Origin: Tatumella sp. JGM91
Lineage (GTDB): Bacteria; Pseudomonadota; Gammaproteobacteria; Enterobacterales; Enterobacteriaceae
DNA length: 64,000 nt
Assembly (NCBI RefSeq): GCF_018257575.1
Contig: NZ_JAERJP010000011.1
Location: 1-64,000 of the forward strand
Direction: 5' to 3'
Shown: positions 1 through 9,802 of the stretch, piece by piece
Layout of the letters: the number at the start of each line of letters is the position of its first letter
Position numbering within the stretch: the stretch's first letter is position 1
The notes under the pieces: model-generated
Told to the model about the DNA's origin: nothing
The model's input: only the letters and a program-made list of their open reading frames with translations
The model's database searches: none
Program-made: the position numbers and the translations under genes

Positions 1-66
1 TTTGGCGAATACAAAACTAACCACTTTTACCGCCGTTTTCTATTAATTCACGCTAAGGTGCGATGA
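1..66 (+). CDS. 3' tail of an upstream gene, possibly fabF
   Basis: Twenty-one sense codons are open from the left edge in frame 1 and end at a TGA at 64-66. Enteric gene order places fabF directly upstream of pabC. The tail has scattered residues in common with the usual FabF C-terminus (a Phe-Gly, then Thr-Asn, then Phe and Arg-Arg-Phe), but it does not match cleanly and runs past the usual end. Either fabF has a diverged tail here or the frame is spurious. Confidence 0.2.
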   Translation, partial: FGEYKTNHFYRRFLLIHAKVR

Positions 67-143
67 ACCTTTTTTTTACCCGTGTGGGACCAGGTAATCT
101 GTTCAGTCATCCCCCGGCGGCCGCTAAGCATAAGGAGAGGAAG

Positions 144-953
144 ATGATGCTGATTAATGGTACGCAATCTGACAGCGTACCGGCAAATGACCGCGGGCTA
201 CAGTTCGGTGACGGCTGTTTTACTACGGCACTGATCAGCCATGGTCAGGTGCTGCGCCTCGGGGATCACCTGCAAAGACTGCGTGAAGCCTGTGAACGGC
301 TGGCTATTCCCTGCACAGACTGGCAGCAAATGGCACAGGAAATGTCGGTGCTGGCGCGGGATAAAAAACGCGCTGTGCTGAAAGTTGTTATCAGCCGGGG
401 GTCGGGCGGGCGGGGGTATTCTGCTGCCGGCTGTCAGCAGCCACGACGTATTATTTCTGTGACTGATTACCCGCTGCATTATGACGACTGGCGTATTAAT
501 GGCATTACGCTGGCGACTTCGCCGTTACGTTTAGGACTTAATCCGGCACTGGCTGGTATTAAACATCTTAACCGTCTGGAGCAGGTAATGATCCGCCAGT
601 TTATTGACCGTGCCGGTGTCGATGAAGCACTGGTGCTGGATTATCAGGGAAGGATTGTTGAATGCTGTACGGCCAATATTTTCTGGCGCTGTGGCGAAGA
701 ATTATTTACCCCGCGGGTGGACGCTGCCGGTGTGGACGGTACAATGCGGCGTTATCTTATTCGTATTCTGGCAGAGCAGGGATATGCTTGTCAGACGGTA
801 GCCGAAGATGCCAGCATATTGCAGGCTGCTGACGAAATATTTATCTGTAATTCGTTAATGCCGGTGGTTCCGGTTATCAGGATTGATGACCGTACTTATC
901 ATGCCGGGGCACTGACGCGCAGACTTTCAGACATCTGTAACACACCAGGTTAA
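144..953 (+). CDS. pabC: Aminodeoxychorismate lyase (PabC)
   Basis: PabC is a PLP-dependent fold-type IV enzyme that splits 4-amino-4-deoxychorismate into p-aminobenzoate and pyruvate for folate synthesis. The 269-residue product has the early LINGT...[11 protein letters not shown] segment, the [13 protein letters not shown] segment and [11 protein letters not shown], which contains the PLP lysine. An in-frame extension back to 63 exists, but the family start fits ATG 144 (or 147), preceded by AAGGAGAGG at 132-140. The length equals the usual enteric PabC. It is the first gene of a run with mltG, tmk and holB, and mltG starts 3 bp after its stop. Confidence 0.95.
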   Translation: MMLINGTQSDSVPANDRGLQFGDGCFTTALISHGQVLRLGDHLQRLREACERLAIPCTDWQQMAQEMSVLARDKKRAVLKVVISRGSGGRGYSAAGCQQPRRIISVTDYPLHYDDWRINGITLATSPLRLGLNPALAGIKHLNRLEQVMIRQFIDRAGVDEALVLDYQGRIVECCTANIFWRCGEELFTPRVDAAGVDGTMRRYLIRILAEQGYACQTVAEDASILQAADEIFICNSLMPVVPVIRIDDRTYHAGALTRRLSDICNTPG

Positions 954-955
954 GC

Positions 956-2020
956 ATGCAGAAAAAAATAAAATTTATACTGTCTTTAGCGGTTATCAGC
1001 GCTGCTGTCATTGGCGGAGGGCTCTGGAAGACCCGGCAACTGGCAGAATCACCGCTGCTGATTTCACAGCAAACGATTTATACCCTGCCTGCGGGTACCG
1101 GACGGCTGGGGCTGGAACAGCAGTTACAGCAACAACATATTATGCGTGACAGCGTCTGGTTTAGCTGGTTACTGAAAGCCGAACCGCAGCTGGCCAGCTT
1201 TAAAGCCGGTACCTACCGGCTGGAACCGGGAATGACGGTCCGCGGATTACTCGAGCTACTGGCCAGCGGTAAGGAAGCACAATTTCCGGTTCGTTTTATT
1301 GATGGTCAGCGGCTGAGTGAATGGCTGAACGTGCTGCGCAATGCCCCTTACCTGCGCCATGAACTGACTGATGACCAGCTTTCCAGCGTGGCTGCAGCCC
1401 TGAAATTGCCGGAGAAAGATCCTGAAGGCTGGTTTTATCCGGATACTTACCTGTATACCGCCCATATGAGCGATGTTTCTTTACTGACCCGTGCTCATCA
1501 GCGGATGGTAAAACTGGTTGATCAGGTATGGGAAGGCCGTGCGACGGATCTGCCTTACAAGGACAAGAATCAGCTGCTGACGATGGCTTCAATTATCGAA
1601 AAAGAGACAGCATTAAGCGATGAGCGGGAAAAAATCGCGTCTGTGTTCGTTAACCGCCTGCGGCTGGGAATGAAATTACAGACTGACCCGACGGTGATTT
1701 ATGGTATGGGTGATCTTTATCGCGGAACACTGACTCGCAAGGATCTTGAAACCCCCACGGCTTATAATACATATGTGATCCCGGCACTGCCGCCGGGGCC
1801 GATTGCTATCCCCGGTAAAGCATCATTACTGGCTGCCGCGCATCCGGTTACCAGTAACTATTTGTATTTTGTAGCCAATGGCAGTGGCGGGCATACCTTC
1901 AGTAGTACGCTGGCTGCCCATAACCGTGCAGTACAGGCGTGGCGCACCCTGCAAGATAAAGCGCCAGACAGCCGTCAGGCCAGGGAAGTACAGGAAAAGA
2001 AAACGACCAATGAAAAGTAA
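956..2020 (+). CDS. mltG: Endolytic murein transglycosylase MltG (YceG)
   Basis: MltG is an inner-membrane endolytic transglycosylase that cleaves nascent glycan strands and is thought to set their length. The 354-residue protein has one N-terminal membrane anchor (about residues 5-24), a LysM-like region, and the YceG catalytic domain with ASIIEKET, whose second Glu is the predicted catalytic residue. The conserved [12 protein letters not shown] and [10 protein letters not shown] blocks follow. Its start is 3 bp after the pabC stop and its end overlaps the tmk start by 11 bp, so it is translationally coupled to both neighbours. The C-terminus is lysine-rich and slightly longer than usual. 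Confidence 0.95.
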   Translation: MQKKIKFILSLAVISAAVIGGGLWKTRQLAESPLLISQQTIYTLPAGTGRLGLEQQLQQQHIMRDSVWFSWLLKAEPQLASFKAGTYRLEPGMTVRGLLELLASGKEAQFPVRFIDGQRLSEWLNVLRNAPYLRHELTDDQLSSVAAALKLPEKDPEGWFYPDTYLYTAHMSDVSLLTRAHQRMVKLVDQVWEGRATDLPYKDKNQLLTMASIIEKETALSDEREKIASVFVNRLRLGMKLQTDPTVIYGMGDLYRGTLTRKDLETPTAYNTYVIPALPPGPIAIPGKASLLAAAHPVTSNYLYFVANGSGGHTFSSTLAAHNRAVQAWRTLQDKAPDSRQAREVQEKKTTNEK

Positions 2021-2642
2021 ATTTATTGTTATTGAAGGGCTGGAAGGAGCGGGGAAAACCACCGCCCGTGAACGACTGCTGGAGGTCCTGCAACAACAGG
2101 GGATTACTGATGTCGTATTTACCCGAGAGCCGGGCGGTACGCCGCTGGCTGAAAAACTGCGGACCCTGATAAAACAGGGCGTCAGTGGTGAGCAGGTCAC
2201 GGACAAAGCCGAATTACTGATGCTGTACGCCGCCAGAGTTCAGTTAGTCGACACAGTGATCAAACCGGCACTCAGCCGCGGGGCATGGGTGATAGGCGAC
2301 CGGCATGATCTCTCTTCACGCGCTTATCAGGGGGGCGGGCGCGGCTTTGATGACCAGCTGATGAATACGTTACGTCAGGCGGTACTGGGTGATTTTAAAC
2401 CTGATCTTACCCTGTATCTTGATGTTGCGCCGGAGACGGGTCTGGCCCGTGCCCGCAGTCGTGGCGAGCTTGATCGTATTGAACAGGAGTCACTGGATTT
2501 TTTCCATCGTACCCGTGCCCGTTATCTGCAAATTGCCGCTGAAGATTCGACAATCCTGACGATTGATGCCAACGGCACACCACAACAGGTCAGTGCGGCG
2601 CTGACGGAAACTCTCGGTCGCTGGCTGGCGGAAAACCGCTGA
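2010..2642 (+). CDS. tmk: Thymidylate kinase (dTMP kinase)
   Basis: Tmk phosphorylates dTMP to dTDP, an essential step in dTTP synthesis. The 210-residue protein starts with [15 protein letters not shown], a P-loop at residues 10-17. It then has the TREPGGTPL segment, a [15 protein letters not shown] substrate-binding block and a LID-type segment SRGELDRIE. The ATG at 2010 lies inside the end of mltG; a longer frame back to 1878 lacks family similarity and is ignored. The stop overlaps the holB ATG (TGATG), which indicates coupling with the clamp-loader gene. Confidence 0.96.
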   Translation: MKSKFIVIEGLEGAGKTTARERLLEVLQQQGITDVVFTREPGGTPLAEKLRTLIKQGVSGEQVTDKAELLMLYAARVQLVDTVIKPALSRGAWVIGDRHDLSSRAYQGGGRGFDDQLMNTLRQAVLGDFKPDLTLYLDVAPETGLARARSRGELDRIEQESLDFFHRTRARYLQIAAEDSTILTIDANGTPQQVSAALTETLGRWLAENR

Positions 2643-3622
2643 TGGAATGGTATCCGTGGCTGAACAGCACTTATAAAAATATCATCAGTCAGCACCAGGC
2701 TGGCCGCGGACATCATGCGCTGCTGATTCAGGCCTTGCCGGGAATGGGTGACAGCGCGCTGGTATGGGGCGTTTCTCGCTGGCTGATGTGCAGCCAGCCG
2801 GCAGGTGTAAAAAGCTGTGGCCAGTGCCACGGCTGTCAGTTAATGACTGCTCATAATCACCCTGACTGGTATTCGTTAACTGCCGAGAAAGGTAAGTCTT
2901 CCCTGGGGGTGGACGCTATCCGCCAGGTGACGGATAAGCTTTATCATTTTGCTCAGCAGGGAGGCGCAAAGGTTATTTATATTCCGTATGCCGAACAACT
3001 GACCGAAGCCGCAGCCAATGCCCTGTTGAAAACACTGGAAGAGCCGCCGGCGGATTGCTGGTTTTTCCTGTGTTCCCGGCAGCCTTCAGCATTACCGGCC
3101 ACGCTGCGCAGCCGATGTATGACCCTGACGCTACCGGTGCCCGCTGAACAGCACAGTCTGCAATGGCTGGCTGCGCAAACTTCACAACCGCAGGATAATT
3201 TGCTGACAGCCTTACGGTTGGCGGGGGGTGCCCCTGCGGCGGCTCTGGAGATGTTTACCGGAAATCAGTGGGAGCAACGCAGTAAATTGTGCCAGGGGCT
3301 GGGGACTTCACTGCCGGATAACTGCCTGGCATTACTGCCGCTGCTAAACCATGAGGACGTGGCGTTACGGATCCACTGGCTGATGGCACTGTTGCTGGAC
3401 AGTGTGAAATATCACCAACAGAACCTGCGCTGGATAACCAATATTGATCAACAGCCACTGGTCGCCAGGCTGGCAGAAATAATCAGCTTACCGGCCTTAC
3501 ATCAAAGCCTTTCACGGTGGATGCAGTGCCGTCACCATCTCCTGGAAACCCCCGCCGTAAATCATGAATTGTTAGTCACCGAAGCTTTGCTCGACTGGGA
3601 ACAGATGTTCCGGGCGGGCTGA
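2642..3622 (+). CDS. holB: DNA polymerase III subunit delta prime
   Basis: HolB is the delta prime subunit of the gamma/tau clamp loader that places the beta sliding clamp on DNA. The 326-residue protein has the AAA+ fold with a degenerate P-loop (PGMGDSALV, lacking the GKS/T), as expected for the non-hydrolysing delta prime subunit. It has a four-Cys zinc module (C50, C59, C62, C65) and the sensor segment LLKTLEEPP followed by TLRSRC. The ATG overlaps the tmk stop. It is slightly shorter than the usual 334 residues. Confidence 0.95.
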   Translation: MEWYPWLNSTYKNIISQHQAGRGHHALLIQALPGMGDSALVWGVSRWLMCSQPAGVKSCGQCHGCQLMTAHNHPDWYSLTAEKGKSSLGVDAIRQVTDKLYHFAQQGGAKVIYIPYAEQLTEAAANALLKTLEEPPADCWFFLCSRQPSALPATLRSRCMTLTLPVPAEQHSLQWLAAQTSQPQDNLLTALRLAGGAPAAALEMFTGNQWEQRSKLCQGLGTSLPDNCLALLPLLNHEDVALRIHWLMALLLDSVKYHQQNLRWITNIDQQPLVARLAEIISLPALHQSLSRWMQCRHHLLETPAVNHELLVTEALLDWEQMFRAG

Positions 3623-3651
3623 CTGAGTTTTGAATAAGCAGAGAGTAAATT

Positions 3652-4449
3652 ATGTTTTTAGTCGATTCCCATTGTCACCTTGATTGTCTGGATTATGAAA
3701 ATGAGCACCGTAATCTGGACGATGTTATCAATAAAGCCGCCGGGCGTGATGTCCGGTTTATGCTGGCCGTGGCAACGACTCTGCAGGGTTTTAGCGGGCT
3801 AAAAGCACTGGTCAGTGATCGCCCGGAGATAGCGCTGTCATGCGGCGTACATCCGTTAAATATGGAACAGCCTTATGAACAGGCAACGTTGCTGGAACTG
3901 GCATCTGACCCGCGTGTTGTGGCACTCGGGGAAACCGGACTGGACTATTTTTACCAGAAAGAAGCTGCACAGCAGCAGCAACAGCAGCAGTCTTTCCGGC
4001 AGCATATCCGCGTTGGCCGGCAGTTAAATAAACCGGTTATCGTTCATACCCGTGATGCGCGGGAAGATACCCTGGCGCTGTTACGTGAAGAAAAAGTCGA
4101 AGAGTGTGGCGGTGTGCTGCATTGCTTCACGGAAGACAAAGAAACTGCAGCCAGATTACTGGATATGGGCTTCTTTATTTCATTTTCCGGGATTGTGACT
4201 TTCCGCAATGCGGAACAGTTACGTGAAGCTGCGCGTTATGTGCCACTGGACCGGATTCTGGTTGAGACGGATTCGCCTTACCTTGCCCCTGTACCGCACC
4301 GCGGCAAACAAAATCAGCCGGCATTTACCCGCGATGTCGCCGATTTTATTGCGGAACTGAAAGGGGTCGATATTGAAACCCTGGCACAACAGACCACCGC
4401 TAACTTCTGTCAACTATTTCATATTCCGATGGAACAACTGGGTGCCTGA
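3652..4449 (+). CDS. TatD-family metal-dependent hydrolase (YcfH)
   Basis: This is a TatD-type metal-dependent hydrolase with a TIM-barrel fold. Family members act as 3'-5' DNA exonucleases or related hydrolases; the substrate here is not established. The metal-binding motif DSHCHLD is at residues 5-11, GETGLDY supplies a Glu ligand, and VIVHTRDAR, VLHCFTE and VETDSPYLAP are all intact. A run of seven glutamines encoded mostly by CAG lies near residue 107 (3970-3990), in a loop where relatives have only two or three. It follows holB by 29 bp with its own ribosome-binding site. Confidence 0.92.
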   Translation: MFLVDSHCHLDCLDYENEHRNLDDVINKAAGRDVRFMLAVATTLQGFSGLKALVSDRPEIALSCGVHPLNMEQPYEQATLLELASDPRVVALGETGLDYFYQKEAAQQQQQQQSFRQHIRVGRQLNKPVIVHTRDAREDTLALLREEKVEECGGVLHCFTEDKETAARLLDMGFFISFSGIVTFRNAEQLREAARYVPLDRILVETDSPYLAPVPHRGKQNQPAFTRDVADFIAELKGVDIETLAQQTTANFCQLFHIPMEQLGA

Positions 4450-4741
4450 TGTTTAAGCGCGGCCGGAAACCGCAGGGATGCTGTGTGCGGAAATAATCCG
4501 GCGGTTCAGGGGGGGAAATCGTCGCCCGCACAGGCCGGGCCGAAGATAACATCCCCCGTGACCCGGGATAAAGCACCAGAAAAGCCCGGGCCGGCAGTCA
4601 GGTCATCACATTTTGATGGCCTTCTGCTGAATGAATAATGTAAAGTCACACAATTACTTATCCCGGATTCTGTGGCACCTTATGGTTAAGCCGCGAACCC
4701 GCAGTCTGATACGGCACCAAAAACAATCAGGAATTTAGCGT
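4450..4741 (+). other. Intergenic region where ptsG is usually found
   Basis: No coding frame is visible in these 292 bases. They are rich in short GC palindromes such as CCCGGG around 4563-4592. In most enterics the glucose permease gene ptsG follows this tatD-family gene. I see no recognisable remnant of it. The distal part must supply the promoter of hinT. Confidence 0.6.
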
Positions 4742-5092
4742 ATGGCCGAAGAAACTATTTTCAGTAAAATCATCCGTCGGGAAATCCCTGCAGATATCGT
4801 CTACCAGGACGAACTGGTCACAGCATTTCGTGATATTTCGCCACAGGCACCTGCCCATATTCTGATTATCCCTAACCAGTTAATCCCCACGGTTAACGAC
4901 CTGAGTGCCGAACATGAACCGGCACTGGGCAGGATGATGACAGTGGCAGCGAAGATTGCCAAGCAGGAAGGTATTGATGAAGACGGTTATCGTTTAATCA
5001 TTAACTGCAACCGGCATGGCGGGCAGGAAGTTTATCATATCCATATGCATCTGGTCGGTGGCCGTGCGCTGGGGCCGATGTTATCCCGGTAA
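4742..5092 (+). CDS. hinT: Purine nucleoside phosphoramidase HinT (HIT family)
   Basis: HinT hydrolyses adenosine 5'-phosphoramidates and aminoacyl-AMP type adducts in the cytoplasm. The 116-residue protein carries the HIT triad HIHMH at residues 99-103, of which the last two His contact the phosphate, in the context [32 protein letters not shown] at the start is typical. It opens a closely packed group hinT-ycfL-lpoB-thiK-nagZ, all on the plus strand, and its stop lies 18 bp before the ycfL start. Confidence 0.96.
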   Translation: MAEETIFSKIIRREIPADIVYQDELVTAFRDISPQAPAHILIIPNQLIPTVNDLSAEHEPALGRMMTVAAKIAKQEGIDEDGYRLIINCNRHGGQEVYHIHMHLVGGRALGPMLSR

Positions 5093-5109
5093 TGTTGCGG
5101 AGAGCTCAG

Positions 5110-5478
5110 ATGCGCCTTGCTGTATTGTCTATTCCTTTGTTGTTGTTACTGTCCGCCTGTAGCAGCAGCCAGCCACAGATCAGTATTTCACAGCCTCTGG
5201 TCATGGAATCCGATGTGTTGTCTGCCGGTATTACTACCGACGGACCGGTGGTCAGAAGTGACAGTGGTCAGCAAAAAGCCACCGTTATTTTGTATAATGA
5301 TCGTGACGTCCCGGTAACGCTGCACTATCGTTATTTTTGGTATGATGACAAAGGACTGGAAATTCTGCCGGAACAGACAGCTGAAACCGTGGTTGTGCCT
5401 GCACACCAGAGCCGTGAGGCAGTGTCCTGGTCAGGAAATCTGAGTGCAAGTCAGGTACGTGTGTCCCTTTATCTCTGA
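5110..5478 (+). CDS. ycfL: YcfL-family lipoprotein (DUF1425)
   Basis: This is a predicted periplasmic lipoprotein of the YcfL family, whose role is unknown. The 122-residue product has a signal peptide ending in the lipobox LSAC, so the mature protein starts at the Cys near residue 17. A start at 5092 overlapping the hinT stop is possible. However, ATG 5110 is preceded by CGGAGAG at 5097-5103 and gives a normal signal peptide. It lies between hinT and lpoB, the conserved enteric order. Confidence 0.85.
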   Translation: MRLAVLSIPLLLLLSACSSSQPQISISQPLVMESDVLSAGITTDGPVVRSDSGQQKATVILYNDRDVPVTLHYRYFWYDDKGLEILPEQTAETVVVPAHQSREAVSWSGNLSASQVRVSLYL

Positions 5479-5488
5479 GGATGTTCAA

Positions 5489-6100
5489 GTGATTCGCAGC
5501 ATAAAATTCAGTATTCCGTTGTTTTTTGCGTTTGTTTTATCGGGTTGTATGGTTAATCAGTCACAGAAACCGGCTCCGGTGGAACAGGCTCCGCAACCGG
5601 CACAACCTGCGCCGATCGGAGCTCCTCAGCAGACAACGCCGCCGCCGATGAGCCAGCCTCAGCCGGTCCCTGAACCACCGAAACTCAAAACGATTGACTG
5701 GCAGGGCAGTATTCCGCCGCTGGTAAATAAAATGATGAATACTCCCGGAATCACCCCGGGCAGTGTTTTACTGGTGGACCGCCTGAAAAACAATACCAAC
5801 GGCGCTATTCAGAGCGCTAATGCCGACCTTGCTATTCATAATGCATTGCAGAGCAACAGCAAGTTTACCCTGATTACAGCCGAACAACTCAGCCAGGCCA
5901 AACAGGCACTGGGGCTGTCCCCGCAAGACAGCCTTAATTCACGGGGTAAAGCGATAGGCCTGGCGCGTAATCTGAATGCACAGTATGTGTTGTACAGTAC
6001 TGCCCGCGGAGATGCCAAAGCACCACAGTTACAAATGCAACTGATGCTGGTGCAGACCGGCGAAATCGTCTGGACCGGCAGTGCCAGCGTCACTGACTGA
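5489..6100 (+). CDS. lpoB: Penicillin-binding protein activator LpoB
   Basis: LpoB is an outer-membrane lipoprotein that reaches across the periplasm to activate PBP1b. The 203-residue product starts at GTG 5489, with GAGG at 5477-5480 upstream. It has a lipobox LSGC, a disordered linker rich in Pro and Gln (about residues 25-65) and a globular domain with GSVLLVDRL, LSPQDSLNSRGKAIGLARN and LQMQLMLVQTGEIVW. The ATG at 5481 is out of frame and closes at once. Its last 20 bp overlap thiK. Confidence 0.93.
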   Translation: MIRSIKFSIPLFFAFVLSGCMVNQSQKPAPVEQAPQPAQPAPIGAPQQTTPPPMSQPQPVPEPPKLKTIDWQGSIPPLVNKMMNTPGITPGSVLLVDRLKNNTNGAIQSANADLAIHNALQSNSKFTLITAEQLSQAKQALGLSPQDSLNSRGKAIGLARNLNAQYVLYSTARGDAKAPQLQMQLMLVQTGEIVWTGSASVTD

Positions 6101-6902
6101 TCCCTCGCTGTTACAGCTTGTCCGACAATACCAACCGGCAGAATTTTCTGCCGGTTGTTTTTTTCCGTTGCCCGGGCTGAGTGGCCATTCAGTAAAGGTG
6201 ATTCTGCCTTCGGCAACGCTGGTGGCTCGTCAGCAGCCGTTACAGCCGCTGCCTTTCGTCAATCGCCGGCGTGAATACCGGATCCTTAAAAAACTGTCAG
6301 CCTCGGGGCTGGTGGCGGCCCCGCTGGGGGGGAATTCCCGCTGGTTATTATCAGCCTGGCAGCCGGGGGAAGTGTTCAGCCCGCAGCAGTTTTCGCAGCA
6401 ATACCGGCAAATCTGCCGGACGCTGTTACATCTGCACCGGCAGCCACTGACCGGCTACCCGGTATCGGTATCGGTATTACTGGAGCAGTACTGGCAGCTG
6501 TGCCGGCAGCGGACCCACCACTGGCTGAAACACTGGCAGCGTTTACAGTTGCGGGGTGAGCCGGCACCATTACGGCTGGCACCGCTGCATATGGATATCC
6601 ATGCGGGTAACCTGCTTTCGGACCGTGAAGGCTGCCATTTTATTGACTGGGAATATGCTGCAGATGGCGATATAGCCATTGATCTGGCAATTATTTGTCT
6701 GAATGATCCACAATATGAAATGCGCTGGATAACCGCCTATGCACAGGCTGCGGCTGTGGATCGGCAGCTGCTGCAACGTCAGGTACAGCGCTGGAAACCA
6801 TGGCTGAAGTTACTGATGGCCTGCTGGTATCAGTTGCGTGCAGAACAAACGGCCAGCCCGCAGATGAACACACTTGCCCGTCAGAGCTGGCAAGATTTAT
6901 AA
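6081..6902 (+). CDS. thiK: Thiamine kinase ThiK
   Basis: ThiK phosphorylates thiamine to thiamine monophosphate in salvage and belongs to the aminoglycoside phosphotransferase/choline kinase fold. The 273-residue protein has the Brenner motif LHMDIHAGN, with the catalytic Asp near residue 171, and the metal-binding DWEYAADGD block. The N-terminal lobe is poorly conserved. The ATG lies within the lpoB end (20 bp overlap), so translation is probably coupled. The position between lpoB and nagZ matches other enterics. Confidence 0.88.
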   Translation: MPASLTDPSLLQLVRQYQPAEFSAGCFFPLPGLSGHSVKVILPSATLVARQQPLQPLPFVNRRREYRILKKLSASGLVAAPLGGNSRWLLSAWQPGEVFSPQQFSQQYRQICRTLLHLHRQPLTGYPVSVSVLLEQYWQLCRQRTHHWLKHWQRLQLRGEPAPLRLAPLHMDIHAGNLLSDREGCHFIDWEYAADGDIAIDLAIICLNDPQYEMRWITAYAQAAAVDRQLLQRQVQRWKPWLKLLMACWYQLRAEQTASPQMNTLARQSWQDL

Positions 6903-6911
6903 CTTTCTAAC

Positions 6912-6929
6912 CCCTGCTGTCGAGCAGGG
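6912..6929 (+). other. Short stem-loop between thiK and nagZ
   Basis: A perfect 7-bp stem CCCTGCT/AGCAGGG with a GTCG loop lies in the 43-bp gap before nagZ. There is no T-tract, so it is unlikely to be a strong terminator. It could tune mRNA stability or nagZ translation. Confidence 0.4.
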
Positions 6930-6945
6930 ATACAGGGACTGCACT

Positions 6946-7989
6946 ATGACAACATCTCTCCCCGGCCCGCTGATGCTGGATGTGGAAGGCTATGAGCTGG
7001 ACAGCGAAGAACGCGAATTACTGCACCACCCTCTGACCGGTGGTGTGATCCTGTTCAGCCGTAACTATCATGATCCTTCACAACTGGCGGAACTGGTACG
7101 CCAGATTCGGGCTGCATCTCATACGCGGCTGGTGGTGGCAGTGGATCAGGAAGGGGGCAGGGTACAGCGCTTCAGGGACGGATTTACTGAACTGCCGGCG
7201 ATGCAGTCATTTGCGGCACTGGCTGACAGCCTGCAGCAAGCCGGAGAATGGGCCAGAGAAGCTGGCTGGCAGATGGCTGCTGAAATGACCGCACTGGATA
7301 TTGATATCAGTTTTGCCCCGGTACTGGATATCGGACATATCAGTGCAGCTATCGGTGATCGTTCTTTTCATGATAATCCGGGAATTGCCCTGCCGGTTGC
7401 CGCGCAGTTTATTGCCGGCATGCATGAAGCAGGGATGAAAACCACCGGCAAGCACTTCCCGGGACACGGTGCGGTTCAGGCTGATTCCCATAAAGAAACA
7501 CCGATAGATTTACGTGATGCTGAAACCTTACGCGAACAGGATATGGCGATTTTCAGTCAGCTGATCCGCGAACAACAGCTGGATGCGGTAATGCCTGCCC
7601 ATGTGGTCTATCCGGCACTGGATCCGTTACCCGCCAGCGGCTCTCCCTACTGGCTGAAAACTGTTTTACGTCAGGAACTGGGGTTCGGCGGGGTTATTTT
7701 TTCAGATGACCTGTCGATGGAAGGTGCAGCGATCATGGGCAGCTATACTGAACGTGCACAGCAGTCGTTATCTGCCGGGTGCGATGTCATTCTGGCATGT
7801 AACAACCGTGCAGGGGTGATCAGTATTCTGGATAATCTTCCGTTGTCGCAGGCAGAACGCCTGACCCGGCTGTATCATCATGGGCAGAAGGGATATTCCC
7901 GCCTGCAACAACATCGCCGCTGGAAAGACAATCAGCGTCAGTTACCGCAATTACAACAGTCCTGGCTGGAGAAAAAACGGGCAGGTTAA
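6946..7989 (+). CDS. nagZ: Beta-N-acetylhexosaminidase NagZ
   Basis: NagZ is a cytoplasmic glycoside hydrolase family 3 enzyme that removes GlcNAc from GlcNAc-anhydroMurNAc peptides in cell-wall recycling. The 347-residue protein has [10 protein letters not shown] at the start, [13 protein letters not shown], and the catalytic loop KHFPGHG near residue 168 with the following Asp and His. [11 protein letters not shown] contains the nucleophile Asp. ATG 6946 is chosen because the family begins just before this segment; an in-frame extension back to 6874 has no support. A terminator-like hairpin follows. The ycfP gene that often comes next is absent. Confidence 0.95.
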   Translation: MTTSLPGPLMLDVEGYELDSEERELLHHPLTGGVILFSRNYHDPSQLAELVRQIRAASHTRLVVAVDQEGGRVQRFRDGFTELPAMQSFAALADSLQQAGEWAREAGWQMAAEMTALDIDISFAPVLDIGHISAAIGDRSFHDNPGIALPVAAQFIAGMHEAGMKTTGKHFPGHGAVQADSHKETPIDLRDAETLREQDMAIFSQLIREQQLDAVMPAHVVYPALDPLPASGSPYWLKTVLRQELGFGGVIFSDDLSMEGAAIMGSYTERAQQSLSAGCDVILACNNRAGVISILDNLPLSQAERLTRLYHHGQKGYSRLQQHRRWKDNQRQLPQLQQSWLEKKRAG

Positions 7990-7996
7990 TCACGCT

Positions 7997-8026
7997 CCCC
8001 TCTGCCAGAGCGTTCCGGCAGAGGGG
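7997..8026 (+). terminator. Hairpin after nagZ
   Basis: A perfect 10-bp inverted repeat CCCCTCTGCC/GGCAGAGGGG with a 10-nt loop starts 7 bp after the nagZ stop. Only a weak AT-rich stretch follows, so termination efficiency is uncertain. Confidence 0.65.
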
Positions 8027-8133
8027 CAGTAAATATTTAAATATCTTATTGGTTATAGTTTTTATACCACTCCACTGCTTATGGGTATTATGCCCGTATT
8101 GTTGATCGGAAATTTTCCCCGCCTGCTGCCAGT

Positions 8134-8147
8134 TTGATCCGGATCAT
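8134..8147 (+). promoter_or_regulatory. Putative FNR box upstream of ndh
   Basis: TTGATCCGGATCAT matches the FNR consensus TTGAT-N4-ATCAA at nine of ten positions and lies 129 bp upstream of the ndh start. In E. coli, FNR represses ndh during anaerobic growth, so the site fits. A much weaker half-match begins at 8102. Confidence 0.6.
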
Positions 8148-8275
8148 TTTAATAGGAACAGATTACCCTGACGTGTTATTCTCAAATCAGTGACTCTTTA
8201 TCGAGTATAACCCTATGTTAGCAAAGGTTATATTAACCTTTTGTTAACTATCAGCTCATAAATCAGGGGGTTTGG

Positions 8276-9580
8276 TTGACTACTTCTGTGCAAAAAATAA
8301 TCATAGTGGGTGGCGGTGCTGGCGGTCTGGAACTGGCAACTCAACTGGGCAACAAACTTGGCAAACATAAGAAAGCTGAGATTACACTGGTGGATCGTAA
8401 TCAGACTCACTTATGGAAGCCATTACTGCATGAAATTGCTGCCGGTTCGATGGATGAAGGTATTGATGCACTGAGTTATCTGGCTCATGCCCGCAATCAC
8501 CATTTCCGGTTCCAGCTGGGGACCCTGACGGATATCGATCGTGATACCAAAACCCTGCGGCTGGCCGAAATCCGCGATGAACAGGGTAATCTGTTAGTCC
8601 CGGAACGCAGCCTTGGCTATGATACCCTGGTGATGGCGCTGGGCAGTTCTTCTAACGATTTCGGGACGCCTGGCGTAAAAGATAACTGTATTTTCCTCGA
8701 TAATCCCCATCAGGCGCGGCGTTTCCATAACGAAATGCTCAATCTGTTCCTCAAATATACTTCCGGCCAGCAGCCACAGCAGAAAGTGAATATCGCGATT
8801 GTCGGTGGTGGCGCAACCGGGGTCGAATTGTCGGCAGAGCTGTATAATGCCGTAAAAGAATTGCACAGTTATGGCTACGAATCACTGAATAATGATGCCC
8901 TGAATGTGACACTGGTGGAAGCCGGGGAACGTATCCTGCCGGCGTTACCGGCCCGTATTTCAGCGGCTGCCGAGCTGGAGCTGACCAAACTGGGTGTCAG
9001 GGTTCTGACCCGCACCATGGTGACCAGTGCTGATCCTGAAGGGTTACACACTAAATCCGGTGAACTGATCAATGCCGACCTGATGGTATGGGCTGCAGGT
9101 ATCAAAGCCCCGGACTTTATCAAAGATATTGGCGGGCTGGAAACCAACCGGATTAACCAGCTGGTGGTAACCCCTGAACTGCAGACCACCCGCGATCAGG
9201 ATATTTATGCGATCGGTGACTGTGCATCCTGCGCGTTACCGGAAGGCGGTTTTGTGCCTCCGCGCGCCCAGTCAGCCCATCAGATGGCTTCCTGTGTACT
9301 GCACAATATTCTGGCCCGCCGTAAAGGTAAAGCACAGCAAGCTTATATCTATAAAGATCACGGTTCTCTGGTTTCTCTGTCACGTTTTTCCACGGTCGGC
9401 AGCCTGATGGGGAACCTGATGCGTGGCTCGATGATGGTGGAAGGGCGGATTGCGCGGATGGTGTATATTTCACTGTATCGTATGCACCAGATTGCCCTGC
9501 ATGGCTATTTCAAAACCTTACTGATGATGCTGTCCGGCAGTATTAATCGTGTTATCAGACCAAAACTGAAACTGCACTGA
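8276..9580 (+). CDS. ndh: NADH:quinone reductase type II (Ndh)
   Basis: Ndh is the non-proton-pumping, membrane-associated NADH dehydrogenase that feeds the quinone pool. The 434-residue protein has two Rossmann motifs, VGGGAGG at about residue 11 for FAD and [10 protein letters not shown] near residue 175 for NADH. The AIGDCAS segment is a typical FAD-contacting block, and the C-terminus is amphipathic and membrane-associating. The start is TTG 8276 behind an AGGGGG ribosome-binding site; the E. coli gene also uses TTG. A good FNR-box match lies upstream. Confidence 0.96.
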   Translation: MTTSVQKIIIVGGGAGGLELATQLGNKLGKHKKAEITLVDRNQTHLWKPLLHEIAAGSMDEGIDALSYLAHARNHHFRFQLGTLTDIDRDTKTLRLAEIRDEQGNLLVPERSLGYDTLVMALGSSSNDFGTPGVKDNCIFLDNPHQARRFHNEMLNLFLKYTSGQQPQQKVNIAIVGGGATGVELSAELYNAVKELHSYGYESLNNDALNVTLVEAGERILPALPARISAAAELELTKLGVRVLTRTMVTSADPEGLHTKSGELINADLMVWAAGIKAPDFIKDIGGLETNRINQLVVTPELQTTRDQDIYAIGDCASCALPEGGFVPPRAQSAHQMASCVLHNILARRKGKAQQAYIYKDHGSLVSLSRFSTVGSLMGNLMRGSMMVEGRIARMVYISLYRMHQIALHGYFKTLLMMLSGSINRVIRPKLKLH

Positions 9581-9594
9581 GTTTTTGTCCCCAT

Positions 9595-9617
9595 CCCCGG
9601 CGATGATCCTGCCGGGG
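9595..9617 (+). terminator. Terminator-like hairpin after ndh
   Basis: A 7-bp stem CCCCGGC/GCCGGGG with a 9-nt loop begins 14 bp after the ndh stop and is followed by ATTTCT. Confidence 0.6.
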
Positions 9618-9802
9618 ATTTCTAAGAAGCTTCTCAAAATACCCTTCAGGATCATGTTCAGTGTTTTTTTTCCATTTGTCTGATAGTCCCTGAAACCGGC
9701 TTTTGCGACACTGCCGCCACCAAACGAGGCACGCATGCCATCAGTCAGTCACTGGCAGGCAATGGCTGGTGCGTGGTTATCAGATCAATCAGGAGGAAAC
9801 CT

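Noticed and set aside
63..143. Start of pabC at 63
   Set aside because: The added residues are unrelated to PabC and ATG 144 has a strong ribosome-binding site and gives the standard length.
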